Below are positions 23,306 through 35,385 of a stretch of DNA of 64,000 nt, in pieces. Source of the stretch: Lasioglossum baleicum. Taxonomy: Eukaryota > Arthropoda > Insecta > Hymenoptera > Halictidae. The stretch spans positions 1,054,001-1,118,000 of the forward strand of contig NC_134929.1 in the NCBI RefSeq assembly GCF_051020765.1, in the 5' to 3' direction. The notes beneath the pieces were generated by a model, which ran no database searches, was not told where the DNA came from, and worked only from the letters and a program-made list of their open reading frames with translations. The translations under genes were made by a program, and so were the position numbers. Positions within the stretch are counted from its first letter, which is position 1. Every line of letters begins with the position of its first letter.

Positions 23306-24456
23306 CACAGTGGGTAAAATCGACGTTCTAGCTGTTCACGGGCTAAAAACTCAAAGTCCTCATATCGATTTTTAACGAATGCACAATGTTTCTTAAATGT
23401 CTATTACATTCGAAAACGATAATATTAATTAAAGCTATTAAAAACTCTCGTTACAATAAACATTCAAAGATCAAACTTTTTCAGATACGATTTATCACCG
23501 AAAAAATTCCTTGTCTTCATAATGATGTCCTGGAAAACCTACTGAAGATTAAGTGACCATTTTTTTTTTATATGAAGAATGTATATCTATGTTAAGAACG
23601 CACCAGGAACTAAACATCATTGTTCATAATTTATTATAAAAAAAAATATTTAATCAACTAAGGAAAATTGTCGAAGTTTTTCACCTTTGACAAGGGATAA
23701 GTTAAAATGTCCGGAGATGTCCATGTTCTGACAAAGTGGAACATTTTCGGCAAGATCTCCTCTAAAAGATCGTGCAAAATTTAGTTCCAGTATAATCCAT
23801 TATCCGAAGTTATGATAGTTTAAAGCGTCGCGTGACACGCGCACAGTGGTGAGTTCGATCGAAATCGTGGCCAAATTATTCATTATTCACACGAGTTTTC
23901 AGACATTTCCGGTGGTGTAACAAAAAAATGTTTCCTACAAAAAGTAATCAGTACACAGTCTTTTACAAATATCAATACAAAAAATTTGCAAAAAAAATTT
24001 TTTTTCAATAAAAAATTGTGGTCACCTTCATTATTTATTTATAACTATATATTTTTTATTCAATAATGTTATAGCTGACGGCAAGACGAATCCAACGACC
24101 TATTTATATATTTAAATAATGGTGAAATAGGCGTGAACACCCAGTTTTCAAATATTATTCATTATTCACACGAGTTTTCAGACATTTCGGGTGGTGTGAC
24201 AAAAAAATGTTTCCTACGAAAAGTAATCAGTACACAGTCTTTTACAAATATCAATACAAAAAATTTCCAAGAAAATTTTTTTTCAATAAAAAATTGTGGT
24301 CACCTTCATTATTTATTTATAACTATATATTTTTTATTCAATAATGTTATAGCTGACGGCAAGACGAATCCAACGACCTATTTAATGTGGTCTTTATGTA
24401 TTGAAATAATGGTGACATAGGCGTGAACAGCTAGAACGTCGATTTTACCCACGGTG
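23306..24456. mobile_element. D: second copy of Transib-like family A
   Basis: Same ends as A (CACAGTGGGTAAAATCGACG and inverted copy; the right heptamer carries one change, CACGGTG read outward). CGCCG at 23301-23305 is shared with C; the other copy is at 24457-24461. Contains an extra roughly 290-bp direct duplication (about 23868-24140 repeated at 24160-24430) that A lacks. Confidence 0.8.
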
Positions 24457-24469
24457 CGCCGGGCCGACT

Positions 24470-26235
24470 AAAGGTGAGCGCATACTAGATGGTCGCGGGA
24501 AGGCCGCGGGAAGGCCAAAGCCGCCGATGGACGCCCAAAGCCGCCGATGGACGTCCACGCGGGAAGAAATCTCTAACGGGCCGACGGCTCCACAGCAGGG
24601 AGCAGGGCTCCCTGAAAGAAAGGTCCCTTTCCCTAAAAGAGGTGGGGAGCCCACGGAGACCTTTTTTTCTGCCACGCACAGCAGGTAGCCCTGCTCCCTT
24701 GCCGCATGGACGTCCATCGGCGGCTTTGGCCTTCCCGCGGCCTTCCCGCGACCATCTAGTATGCGCTCACCTTAAGTGGGCCCAAACGCCAATCTAGCTA
24801 ATAAAAAATCATAGTGATCAAACGCAGCTTCCTATTGCAACCGGGTGACCGGGAAACTTCATTCTTTAAATTTATGGTAATTTGGACCACAAAAAAATTT
24901 TGTTTAAAACTTTTTATAGTCATTTACATCAATGTAATTTTCGAGAGAAGGAGCATTTCTGCGGAAATTAAAGTTACTAGCGTTTTTAGTCACAAAATGA
25001 ACTGAAACCGACACTAAAATAAAAACCTCATATATTTACAAACATACACACTTGATTAGATAGACTTATTTACACTTCTAGTTATACATACATCGTTTCA
25101 GTTTTGTACACACATCCATGCACTGAATACACACCTACACTATAGGAGAGATACTGACGTTCTCTGGACAGGGAAATATAGCCATTTTTCCCAAAAATTC
25201 GTGTTTGTTACGGGAAAACCCTTACGACCCAGACCGATTCCTCCCAACCATGATTGAGACTTACCGGCCGCAGCCGAGGCCCCGCGGTCGCGCCCGGTCC
25301 TTATTTTATGATAGACAGGTACCAGATCACCAGTTACTTGACTTGCACGGAAAACCGAAAGTCTGGATTCTAAAAACATTTATAATAACCAGAATCCTGT
25401 TCAGAGTTTTCATCGATTACTGAGTGTTCGTCTATCGCCGCCGTGTGGGCACACAGTTATCAATGCTTGTCATATTTACTCGTGCAATTTTTACTCTAAT
25501 CCTGTCAATTTTCAGAATATTTAAAAAATCTTTCACAAAACATTCTTCATATCAGATACAATTAAGTAAGTTTTTTAAATCTCATACAGCTATCCTATTC
25601 GTTTATGTGCTGTCACAAGAAAACATAAAATTCCGTTTTACGCTAGAAGTATTAATTTTATGACCTACATTGATTAAACATTTTTTACTCCTCTCAGTCA
25701 GTACTATAAACCAAAGAAATCTTAAACCCTCTTTATGAGTGATCGCAAACTATTCATAAACTTTAAAGTTACATTAAACAATTTCTGGCAAATTCTGGCA
25801 GCTGATTTTTACAAGAATTAAAGAACAGAGTCTACATTACGAAATCAATTTCGATTACTTACATTCGAAAAACTGAAATGCATGAAGTAAAAAATTGTCT
25901 ACCTTTGAACACGGGTATTTGGAAAATTCATTAACTTTTGCAAATTCTGTAATTACAGAATGAAAGTACATACTTTCTTCTACAAAGCCCATGAAAGGCA
26001 AAATATTCGCATTTAATATTAACGTTTACTAGTAGCAAAAGCACTGACCGTTCTGGAGGACTCTTAAAGGCCGCAGCGACTATAGACTTTTGCGTAAATA
26101 TTACGCTATATAAAAAATCTTCAGAGCAAAACAGAATATAATTTAAAGATCTAATAACAAATAAAAATGTAAGTAATAGTATGTGATTGGAAACACGACT
26201 TTTTATCAGCTAGATTGGCGTTTGGGTCCACTGTG
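24470..26235. mobile_element. F: Transib-like element with 23-bp RSS-like ends
   Basis: Right end read inward: CACAGTG (26229-26235), 23 bp, TAAAAAGTC (26197-26205). Left end: heptamer shortened to AAGTG (24774-24778), 23 bp, TAAAAAATC (24802-24810). TSD CGACT at 24465-24469 and 26236-26240. Foldback M sits in the left heptamer. The GC-rich island at 25200-25320 stands out from the AT-rich interior; its ORF (25205-25423) is not recognised. Confidence 0.75.
24472..24772. mobile_element. M: 301-bp foldback MITE, TSD TAA
   Basis: AGGTGAGCGCATACTAGATG at the left is mirrored at the right; flanked by TAA on both sides (24469-24471, 24773-24775). A 3-bp TWA duplication is usual for PIF/Harbinger. 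Very GC-rich, with tandem GCGGGAAGGCC and CCGCCGATGGACG units; overlapping ORFs on both strands are a by-product of the palindrome. Confidence 0.8.
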
Positions 26236-26254
26236 CGACTGTGCCAACTCGCGT

Positions 26255-26402
26255 GTAGGTCGCGCTCTGATTGGTCCGTGTTTTCCGTTAATAACTCTTA
26301 AACAAAGCCGCGGATAACATTTTGGCAAAGGAAAATATCGCTTCAAATGGTCTCAGAAACCTCCCATTTTCGGGAAGTTCAGGAATTTTTTGACACCCTG
26401 TA
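26255..26402. mobile_element. Right-end fragment of a P1-like palindromic element
   Basis: Follows the outer arm of P1 (CGCGCTCTGATTGGTCCGTG, then TTTTTTGACACCCTGTA). The rest of that copy is missing or lies beyond the nest. Confidence 0.75.
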
Positions 26403-27224
26403 TATCGATAATTCTACGCGGTTCCACAGTTACTTTCGACCACCCTGTATATTGAAGATGTAATAGGATAGTATGATGAATTTTAATGTAATGCACATAA
26501 TTGACTGAAATAACATTTAAATAACCCCAGCCTAGTTAATTAGTTTCTTAAGTATGTACCCATTGATTCAGAATACATTAATATAAACTGCGTGTCTACA
26601 TCTACAGTAACAAACACTGAAACACCAAATAGGTTACTTCCGTAAAATCTACAATAATATTAATGGAATTGGAGGGAGGGCACGTAATGAAACATCTGAT
26701 ATAAGACGAACAAATTAGTAATCCCAACTGGCGGTTTTAATTAAATTTTAATTAAAGACACGAAGAAAAATGACTTTATTTCGCAGTAGAAACGGATTCT
26801 GGGAAAATGGAAATAACGATCCGGCATAAATTTTCATAGTTTTGCAAAAATGTTACTTATTATTTTATTATATGATTAATATAGTGTTACCAATTTTAAT
26901 TGTTCTTGGTTTGTGTATTTTTTTGTATATTGTATCTGTTTGAAATGTTTTGTATTAAAAAAAGGTACTGCAGTCAAACCATATTGAAATTTCATATGAA
27001 TAACATGCAATGTTCATTACAACTACAATAGCACAAAAACTTTAAACTAAACTGGAAAAGTTTAGAGTCACTAAAGGTATTTAAACAGGAATAAAAATGA
27101 AAAAAAGTTTGTATGAAATATTATTTTTTTCCCAATACAATTGGGAGGGAATACAGAGGACTTCCTTAGTAAACTGTTACTTCCATGTGTGTATGTGCAC
27201 AAATATACCATTACACTATGTACA
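26403..27224. other. Unassigned AT-rich stretch
   Basis: One isolated CCACCCTGTATA end near 26443-26454; otherwise nothing recognised. Confidence 0.45.
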
Positions 27225-27226
27225 TA

Positions 27227-27896
27227 TACAGGGTGAGTCACCAAACGTTACCACCTCAAATATCTTTGTTGTTTCTAAAGATACGTAAAATATGGTAAGG
27301 ACAAAGTTGAATGGTACAATGGGGCTGACACGATGCAAAAAAAAAATTTTGTTTTTATGTCATTTTTTCAGAGATATGAAGGTGACCTTCATTTTTTTAA
27401 ATGGAATGAGGTATTTTTTAATACATCAATCGATGCAGCTGGACATTCGTTATAATAAAGTACTAACCTATGTATGTCGAAAAGTTATTAGTTCAGGAGA
27501 TATTTCAATTTAAATAACTCTAAAATACCATTACTGTCGTACTACGACGTCAGTGTTTACTTACTTATGTAACGTCTTATCACGACAGTAATGGTGTTTT
27601 AGAGTTATTTAAATTGAAATATCTCCTGAACTAATAACTTTTCGACATACATAGGTTAGTACTTTATTATAACGAATGTCCAGCTGCATCGATTGATGTA
27701 TTAAAAAATACCTCATTCCATTTAAAAAAATGAAGGTCACCTTCATATCTCTAGAAAAAATTACATAAAAACAAAATTTTTTTTTTGCATCGTGTCAGCA
27801 CCATTGTACCATTCAACTTTGTCCTTACCATATTTTACGTATCTTTAGAAACAACAAAGATATTTGAGGTGGTAACGTTTGGTGACTCACCCTGTA
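27227..27896. mobile_element. P3: 670-bp near-perfect palindrome, TACAGGG ends
   Basis: TACAGGGTGAGTCACCAAAC is mirrored at the right end; TA on both sides. Arms are complementary up to a short centre near 27540-27580. P4 (11750-12378) is a decayed relative. Confidence 0.9.
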
Positions 27897-27898
27897 TA

Positions 27899-29622
27899 TT
27901 TCTCAACTGATCGTGTGAGACGTCCACATTATCAGTTAAAAATTTCGTTATTTTGCTTGTATTGTAATATAATTATAAGGGAACACAATATAAATTGTTT
28001 ATGAATAATTATAATAAAACTATAATCACGTGTGAAAGTTCTTTTGAAATCTACACATGGTTTTTTGTTATCAGTTTGTCTATAGTTTTTTGATGATACT
28101 GTGTTTTATGTTGCAAGATATATACAGGGCTTTTTTTGCTTTTGCTTTTTTAATTTTTATAATTAAAAAAAATTTTTTTCACGTGATTATAGCAAATTTT
28201 TTGTAAAATTAATTGGAAGAGCAATTTTTTACAATCATTTTTGCAATTTGTTTTTTCGCAATCTGTTGGAAAACTATATTTTATTAAATAAGATGACTTT
28301 ATTTATTCAATGCAAATAAAGTTACACAGTGGATTAAACAGTGATCGTAATGTGAATGGAAAAAAGACATAAACTGTATTGAAACAAGGTAAAGCTAATG
28401 CTGTAGCGTAAAAGATGCTGTGATGTGTACTGTACTGTATAAGAGCGACGACTGACTGGTTCGTCCCTGGAAAAAATCTTTGGTCCCTTTTCTTAAGTGG
28501 GGGTGTCATAAACCACTTGGGCCAGACAACGAAATCTCTGCTCCTACGGTCGAAGTCGCACCATAGCCTGTCTGTATAATATTATCGTTGGATTCCAACA
28601 CAATCTACAACTTAAGCTCTCATTTTTAAACGTATGTAGCTCATTGCAATGTTGACCGATTTTCATAAAACTTTCAGTACGCATATAAGTTACCGAATTC
28701 TACAAAACGCATTTTTAAAATTATCGTTACTGGCTCAGATAAAAAAGTTGACAAAACATCATTTTTTGAATTTTGTATGATTTCTAACAATTGTAATCTA
28801 AATAAAAAGATTTTTGTTTACTCATTCTCCAGCGAACTAGTTGGCCTATGAAATCTTGAAAAATTTCAAATGTGTGTGTTAGATAAATTTTTAAAAAATT
28901 ATACAACTTTTAAGAGTGTCCACTCAATATTATCCCCGACTGTGTATGCAAATTGTCGTGCGCCATCTGTGGGCCGAGTAGCGTGTAGTCTCAGAATGTT
29001 TAACTTTCAACACCACACCTATTGTTTATCTAACACTGTGATTGATCTAAAAAATGAATAGCATTTATTTTGTCAATAAATATTAGCTATTCTCGAGATT
29101 GCAAGATTCTATTGAAACATTATTGATACACCTCTTACGCACTGTCGGTATTGCTTTCCTATTTGTTACATCTACGCAGTTTTGAAATGGTTCTTTGTGA
29201 TAAAAATATAACAGAAAAATTTTTCCAGTCTTCTTTTTTATTTTTATAAATATACTCGTACGTCGTTAGGACTATAAAGTCAAAGGGTTCAGAGTTATTA
29301 ATACTAGTAGGCTTCATTGAGTTTCTGGGTTAATTCAGTTCACATTTTTTTCATTCACACCGTAATATGTTTTTCAAGATTTTCATTCATCATATGTCGG
29401 GAAGTCGAATCACAATATATTTTAACGAATTTCGAATCAATTAACTCGAACAAGTAAAAAAATTTAAAAGTTACAACATGTGGCAACTTGACTCTGAAAG
29501 TAACTTGAGAGAAAGTAACTCTTGAAAGCAACTTGACTGAGAAACTTTTGTCGAAAACATTTTTTAATTGCACTACTGGAAATGCCTAAAAAATGGTGAC
29601 ATAACTTAACGGACACACCCTG
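27899..29622. other. Unassigned stretch
   Basis: AT-rich, no gene recognised. 28300-28600 is less AT-rich and could be an LTR or UTR remnant, but no termini are visible. ACACCCTGTATA at 29615-29626 is a right end abutting P5. Confidence 0.4.
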
Positions 29623-29624
29623 TA

Positions 29625-30237
29625 TACAGGGTGTCCCACGCAACTGGAACAGGCTGTACCTCCTAAACGGTCGGGAATAGAGGAAAATGTTATAAGAAAA
29701 AGTTGAATGGCATCAGACGGTGCATACTACGCAACTAATTTTATGCACTTTTGTGCATCGGTGCATCAGAAAAATGCAACTCCACATTTTTTAAAAATGG
29801 AAACCTACATTTTTGACTGCACCAATCGATGCAGTTTGTTGTGCTCTACATAAAAGTACTAAAATACTTATGCCCTAAACTTATTCGTTAGGAAGTTTAG
29901 GGCATAAGTATGTTAGTACTTTTATAATTTATAATGGAACTTTCATTATAAATCAGAGAACTTTTAGTTTCGATAACTTCCTAACGAATAAGTTTAGGGC
30001 ATAAGTATGTTGGTACATATATGTATAGCATAACAAACTGCATCGATTGATGCAGTCAGAATGTAGGTTTCCATTTTAAAAAAAAGTGCAGTTGCATTTT
30101 TCTGATACACCGATGCAAAAAAGTGCATAAAATTAGTTGCGTAGTATGCACCGTCTGATACCATTCAACTTTTTCTTATAACATTTTCCTCTATTCCCGA
30201 CCGTTCAGGAGGTACAGCCTGTTCCAGTTGCGTGGGA
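29625..30237. mobile_element. P5: palindromic element, TACAGGG left end
   Basis: TACAGGGTGTCCCACGCAAC begins a palindrome; the right arm ends GTTGCGTGGGA, after which the last bases of the end are lost. Interior arms complementary over about 300 bp each. No ORF. Confidence 0.85.
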
Positions 30238-30638
30238 TAGCATGTGTTAAATATGGGTCAAATTGTGTTTTGTGTTTGGTGTCATTTTAATCAGAGAAAT
30301 GTCACACATATATCGGTAAAATTACATTAAAAATAAGTAAAAAATAAAGAGAAGTCTTAGCGGTCCGTGTTTACATGCTGTCCGTTTCTACGTTCGGCGC
30401 GGTCGACGAAGCCACAAAAAATATGTCACAACACAGATCCGAGAATTGATTTAGAATGGGACATTACTGTTTTAGGGACCTCTGTTTTAATTTTTGTACA
30501 CTTGACCGAGTAAGACCAAAGATTTGTTGTATGGAGAAGAGTAAGTAATGAGATGTTGTAATATTGTTGTTTTTGAGAGAAACGAACGAAAGATGTTGTG
30601 GCATAGGTGAAAATTACGAATGACTGCGTGAATTGCAG
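30238..30638. other. Unassigned; possible intron upstream of the host-like exon
   Basis: No element ends. Ends in TTGCAG, the putative splice acceptor, with only a weak pyrimidine tract. Confidence 0.35.
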
Positions 30639-30848
30639 GTCCGTGCCGTAGAAGTGGGTATAGTGGTGTTGGTGTTGGTCTTTTGGGCAGCCGCGATAGC
30701 GCTGTTCTTCAATCGTTGGGGCAAGATTCGTATGTTGCTGCCATATCAACCCGACTACAAGGAACAGTTAAAGGTTCCTGGCACTGGGGTATGCCCAGCG
30801 GCGAACTCCGCATACACGCAACACCCGACTCAACACACCTGCTCTCAG
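30639..30848 (+). CDS. Host-like internal exon encoding a transmembrane segment
   Basis: A 210-bp open block bounded by a splice acceptor (TTGCAG ending 30638) and a donor (CAG|GTAATG at 30849). It is exactly 70 codons, phase 0 on both sides. The product begins VRAVEVG, has one strong hydrophobic segment (about residues 8-25: IVVLVLVFWAAAIALF), then NRWGKIRMLLPYQPDY, a basic post-membrane stretch typical of a type I junction, then a Cys/His-containing tail. Composition contrasts with the surrounding repeats. It resembles the layout of FNDC5-like membrane ends, but that is a weak guess and the gene is not identified. Flanking exons were not found, which is expected if introns are transposon-rich. 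Confidence 0.55.
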
Positions 30849-31197
30849 GTAATGCATACTTACACTGCACTCCTCGCAACATTAATCTCCAACAAGCAAA
30901 TTTGTAGAAACGTGATCAGTATCTACCGGATGTTCCCTCTAACGCGACGCACGATTTTTCACCCAATTGCAGCCATTTGACATAAAAGGGTTAGAAGAGT
31001 TGCAGGGTATGGAGTGTACAATAGATAACAGTAGAAAAATTTTTGAAAACAGTTTGTTTTCATGGCGAAATCGAGGTCACCTTGGCTTTTACAAATTGGA
31101 ACATATATATTTTTTTGTTATATTTAGGGGACATCGAGACGAATTTAAAACACATATTATATGATATTTTTACTAACACATTACTCGATTTACAGTA

Positions 31198-31658
31198 TAC
31201 AGGGTGGTCATTTTATCTGAAGACATTGAAATATCTCGAGAACTATGCATCGGATCAAAACAAGTGGGTAATGAAAGTTGTTCGTCGTGAAGAGGTACAT
31301 CCAATGATACCAAATTCGACCCCCCACCGCCACCCCTCTGGGGGTGGGGTTGGGGGAAGATAAAAAACTTAAATGGGAATCCCCATTTTTCATTGCAGAT
31401 TTGGATTCTCCAGCAAAAAATACACAAATTTGACCGAGGAGTTTTTGCATTTTGGTTCACAGATGGCGCTGTAATGGACAAAAATCAAAATGGGTAAAAA
31501 ATCATTGAAAATTGGGGATGGGGGTGGGGGTGGGGGTCGAGTTTGCTATCATTGGATGTCCCTCTTCGCGACGAACAACTTTCATTACACACTTGTTTTG
31601 ATCCGATGCATAGTTCTCGAGATATTTCAATGTCTTCAGATAAAATGACCACCCTGTA
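31198..31658. mobile_element. P7: 461-bp palindrome at the centre of P6
   Basis: TACAGGGTGGTCATTTTATC and its mirror image. The opposite arm of P6 shows the uninterrupted sequence (CAGTA followed directly by GTGGAAATG), so the insertion is a TACAGGG-ended unit between duplicated TA dinucleotides. Interior contains TATCTCGAGAACTATGCATC, then GAAAGTTGTTCGTCG. Confidence 0.9.
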
Positions 31659-31979
31659 TAATGGAAATGTGAAATATTTAGCTTTTCGTCGTATTCGACT
31701 GCGCCAACATCATTTGATAGCGAAGAGGCTACGAAAAGCTAAATATTCCACATTTCCACTACAGTAAATCGAGTAATATGTTAGTAAAAATATGTGTTTT
31801 GCAATATGTGTTTGCAATATGTGTTTTGAATTCGTCTCGGTGTCCACTAAATATGGTTTAAAAAAGGTGACTTCGCTTTCGCCATGAAATCAAACTATTT
31901 TCGAAATTTTTTGTTACTGATATCTGTTGTGCGCTCCATACCCTGTAACTCTTGTTGCAAACTTTTATTTATCAGATGG

Positions 31980-32268
31980 CAGGGCCCGCTGCAGGGGAGG
32001 GGCAACCCGTACATTTGTCCGGGGCGCGAAAATTCAGGGGCGCCATTTTGGCTGTAACTGTGATAAAAATATTGATGTGTTAAATACCCAATTAATAGAA
32101 AATTTGCTTTTATTAGAATAAATGCTTTTATTAAAATTTAAATAAAATGACTTTATTTTTATTGAAGATAAAAAATATGTACCTTTATTAAAAAAATATA
32201 TACATATCCTTAAGGGGTGGCAATTTGTATTTTTGTCCGGGGCGACGTAATCGCTAGAGCGGGCGCTG
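31980..32268. mobile_element. 289-bp hAT-like MITE in P6
   Basis: Left end CAGGGCCCGCTGCAG, right end (inverted) CAGCGCCCGCTCTAG; flanked by CAGATGG on both sides (31973-31979, 32269-32275), a 7-bp duplication or 8 bp with one mismatch. CAGNG ends fit hAT. Confidence 0.7.
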
Positions 32269-32326
32269 CAGATGGCTGCAAGTGGATGAAAAATCGTGCG
32301 TCGCGTTGAAGGGAACACCCTGTATA

Positions 32327-32908
32327 CAGGCTGTAGCGCAACTGGTGGTGCAACTGGAGAGGGGCTGATTCTACGTCAAGAAACACCAGAGTAACAATAA
32401 TGTGTTAGTTTCATGTTAATATTCGTAACCAGGGGAACGAGATCTATAACTCTGTAAAGTCTCAACTAAATCTGTGACGCGAAGGCTTTGCATTCTCTTG
32501 TTAGTCGAAATTTTACCATCTCAGTACTTTTCTATTTACCATTTTGATAGAGATGAGTATTAAATATAAATATAATAACTTGAATAGAATTCAATTGCAG
32601 CATTGCATTTTTAAATTACATTTTGAAGTCATAACTCAACGGATTTAACTGTGCACCGCCTTTGTTCATGTTTTAATTACTTCTTAATATTTTCACAATA
32701 CTTTACCATCCGGTGCTAAACTTATTATGCAGAAACTCCAATTTTAAACTCTCTTTTATCCGCTAGCGTATTTTAATACACTTAAAGCTTCATACACTTA
32801 AAAATGTTCTCATTGCTCGTACATATAAAGTAAGAGTAATAGAAAAACTGATAACACCGACGACGATTACAAATACCACGATGGTTTTCAAGGATAAGGG
32901 TGGTCTAG
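32327..32908. other. Unassigned stretch
   Basis: CAGGCTGTAGCGCAACTGG at 32327 resembles an element end but has no partner. Nothing else recognised. Confidence 0.4.
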
Positions 32909-35385
32909 CTAAACTTTTCCTTGCGTAACTATAAATTGTTCCCATTGTCCTATCTTATCCAGTAGATTTGGACGAGAAGATGCGAGAAATCCAAGTTTCG
33001 ATCCTGGAGAATCAATGGTTCAAAAGTTACAAGTGTTTAAAGTTGAGCGATTTTCAGTGTTTTTGACAGGTTAGCGCCGCAAAGCTGGCCAACCAGCTAA
33101 TTAATTACACTGTCCAACACCAAATTTGATTTCAATATACTGTTGGGTCTTTCTTATAGAGTTTTTTGCGCTGATTCCGAATCTGGTATTAATTTTTTCC
33201 CTATACGTCCAGTTTTTGAGAAAATGGAGTTTTAAAAAAAGACATATTTTTCAACTTTAAACAAATATTGCGATGTTATTATAAAAGATATTGAATTGTT
33301 GTTTACAGCAAAAGATTCTGTAGACTTTCCCGAATACAGTGATATCCAATATTAATACATTATGATTGTTTAAACATGTTTAAACAATGATTAAAGACGG
33401 AGATGCACCACTTTTGCACCAATTTTTGCGGATATTTTCGAATTTATCTAAAAAAATAAGGGTCCAGCGAAAAATTGAACTATACCACGCGAAAGAGCAG
33501 ACTTTTATCTTGAGAAACCCCCCAGTGAAGTTTGCATGGTCGACGTTTTTACCGAACTAGAAAGCAAAATATCTTCGCCCGACATGCGTTGACGCCAGTG
33601 GTGCTCTTCCACTAGCGCGGTCGTTCGTCGGGATACGGCGCGTGGCTATAAGCGCGCAATTATGTCAGCTTACTTAAATGTAATATTTTATTAAATGTGT
33701 TATACTATTGTTATTTATTATTTATTAGTATATTTATTCTGTATAAATTATTTTATGTATTTTTTAATGTTAGTCTCTCGTTTATAGTATATTTAATACA
33801 AAAAATACCTTTTGTAACAAAAAAATAATTTATTCACACACTACACTATTACACTATTTACAAGTCTAATATATATGTGTACACTATTCAGATATAATAC
33901 ACTATATCGATTTAATATGGAGCAAACTATTTTAATTATGTATTTAAGTCAATAAAAATAGTCCCGTTTATATTGTGTTTGGACTTATTTTACTCGGAAG
34001 AATCTCGAGTGTTCATTGGCACTATAATCACAATACATAGATAAGACGACAATTACTGAAAATAAAATTTTTCAGTCACCGCATTGCAGACTTTCCTTAC
34101 ATTGTATGTATTCCGTTGTCCGTAGACCGTCATTTATTTCAAAATATCGTGTTGGTTCTTAAGAAAACTGATGCCAGAGTTCAGTTTCGGCTTTGTGTTT
34201 GTTGAAACCAGTCGTGTCAAGCATTTCAAATCTGCATTGCTACGTATAAAACTTCATAAAAAACATTTATAGTTATTTATAGTATTTTAGTTGTTGTGTA
34301 TATAATATATGTATTTTAGTAGTGTATTATATCTGAATAGTGTACACATATATATTAGACTTGTAAATAGTGTAATAGTGTAGTGTGTGAATAAATTATT
34401 TTTTTGTTACAAAAGGTATTTTTTGTATTAAATTACTATAAACGAGAGACTAACATTAAAAAATACATAAAATAATTTATACAGAATAAATATACTAATA
34501 AATAATAAATAACAATAGTATAACACATTTAATAAAATATTACATTTAAGTAAGCTGACATAATTGCGCGCTTATAGCCACGCGCCGTTTCACCGCAGCG
34601 CGCCGCGCCGTATCCCGACGAACGACCGCGCTAGTGGAAGAGCACCACTGGCGTCAACGCATGTCGGGCGAAGATATTTTGCTTTCTAGTTCGATAAAAA
34701 CGTCGACCATGCAAACTTCACAGGGGGGTTTCTCAAGATAAAAGTCTGCTCTTTCGCGTGGTATAGTTCAATTTTTCGCTGGACCCTTATTTTTTGAGAT
34801 AAATTCGAAAATATCCGCAAAAATTGGTGCAAAAGTGGTGCATCTCCGTCTTTAATCATTGTTTAAACATGTTTAAACAATCATAATGTATTAATATTGG
34901 ATATCACTGTATTCGGGAAAGTCTACAGAATCGTTTGCTGTAAACAACAATTCAATATCTTTTATAATAACATTACAATATTTGTTTAAAGTTGAAAAAT
35001 ATGTTTTTTTTTCAAAGCCATGATTTTCAAAAACTGGACGTATAGGAAAAAAATTAAAACCAGATTCGGAATCAGCGCAAAAAACTCTATAAGAAGGACC
35101 CAACAGTATATTGAAATCACAAAAAAAGTTGAAATTTGTTGGACAGTGTTATCGGTATTACCGCATGCATGTGCTTTCACCTAGCGGCGGGCGACCGTCC
35201 CTACACACAACATGGTGGCCTTCACCTGTCAAAAACACTGGAAATCGCTCAATTTTAAACACTTGTAACTTTTGAACCATAGATCCTGCAGGATGAGAAC
35301 TTGAATTTCTCACATCTTCTCGTTGAAATCTACTGGATAACATATTTTAGTAAGAAGGCAAAAATTTCTGGTTACGTGAGGAAAA
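32909..35385. mobile_element. U1: palindromic element split by S
   Basis: The left arm (32909-33070, with GGTTCAAAAGTTACAAGTG) is mirrored at 35222-35385. Two smaller relatives (36440-36785, 41915-42190) show the element without the insertion. Outer ends are not sharply defined. Confidence 0.75.
33108..35148. mobile_element. S: 2 kb palindromic element, TSD TTA
   Basis: CACTGTCCAACA at the left is mirrored by GTTGGACAGTG at the right, with TTA directly outside both ends. Arms of about 800 bp are near-exact inverted copies (for example 33590-33930 against 34310-34660). The 3-bp TTA fits PIF/Harbinger. No domain-bearing ORF; the short ORFs 34891-35180 lie within the arm. Confidence 0.85.

Larger units (their letters stand above)
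21968..26254. mobile_element. E: 69-bp hairpin repeat hosting a nest of insertions
   Basis: ACGCGAGTTGGCACAG at 21968 is mirrored at 26239-26254. After removing insertions C, D, F and M with one duplication each, the remaining sequence is only about 69 bp with perfect 22-bp inverted ends. It is CpG-rich and contains the CGCCG and CGACT targets used. It may be a relic of a P-type GC-rich arm, since P-type sequence follows at 26255. Confidence 0.65.
30924..32324. mobile_element. P6: 1.4 kb palindrome hosting P7 and a hAT-like MITE
   Basis: The left end is degenerate (CCGGATGTTCCCTCTAACGC), the right end is canonical (GGGAACACCCTGTA) with TA after it. The left arm (AACGCGACGCACGATTTTTC) is mirrored at the right. 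P7 is inserted at the centre and a 289-bp element in the right arm. Confidence 0.85.

Noticed and set aside
24445..24797. Overlapping ORFs in foldback M as genes
   Set aside because: Palindromic GC-rich sequence gives open frames on both strands; no domain.
4640..26402. P2 left end and the 26255-26402 right end as one 21 kb element
   Set aside because: The two ends belong to different subfamilies and do not match as inverted copies beyond general family resemblance.
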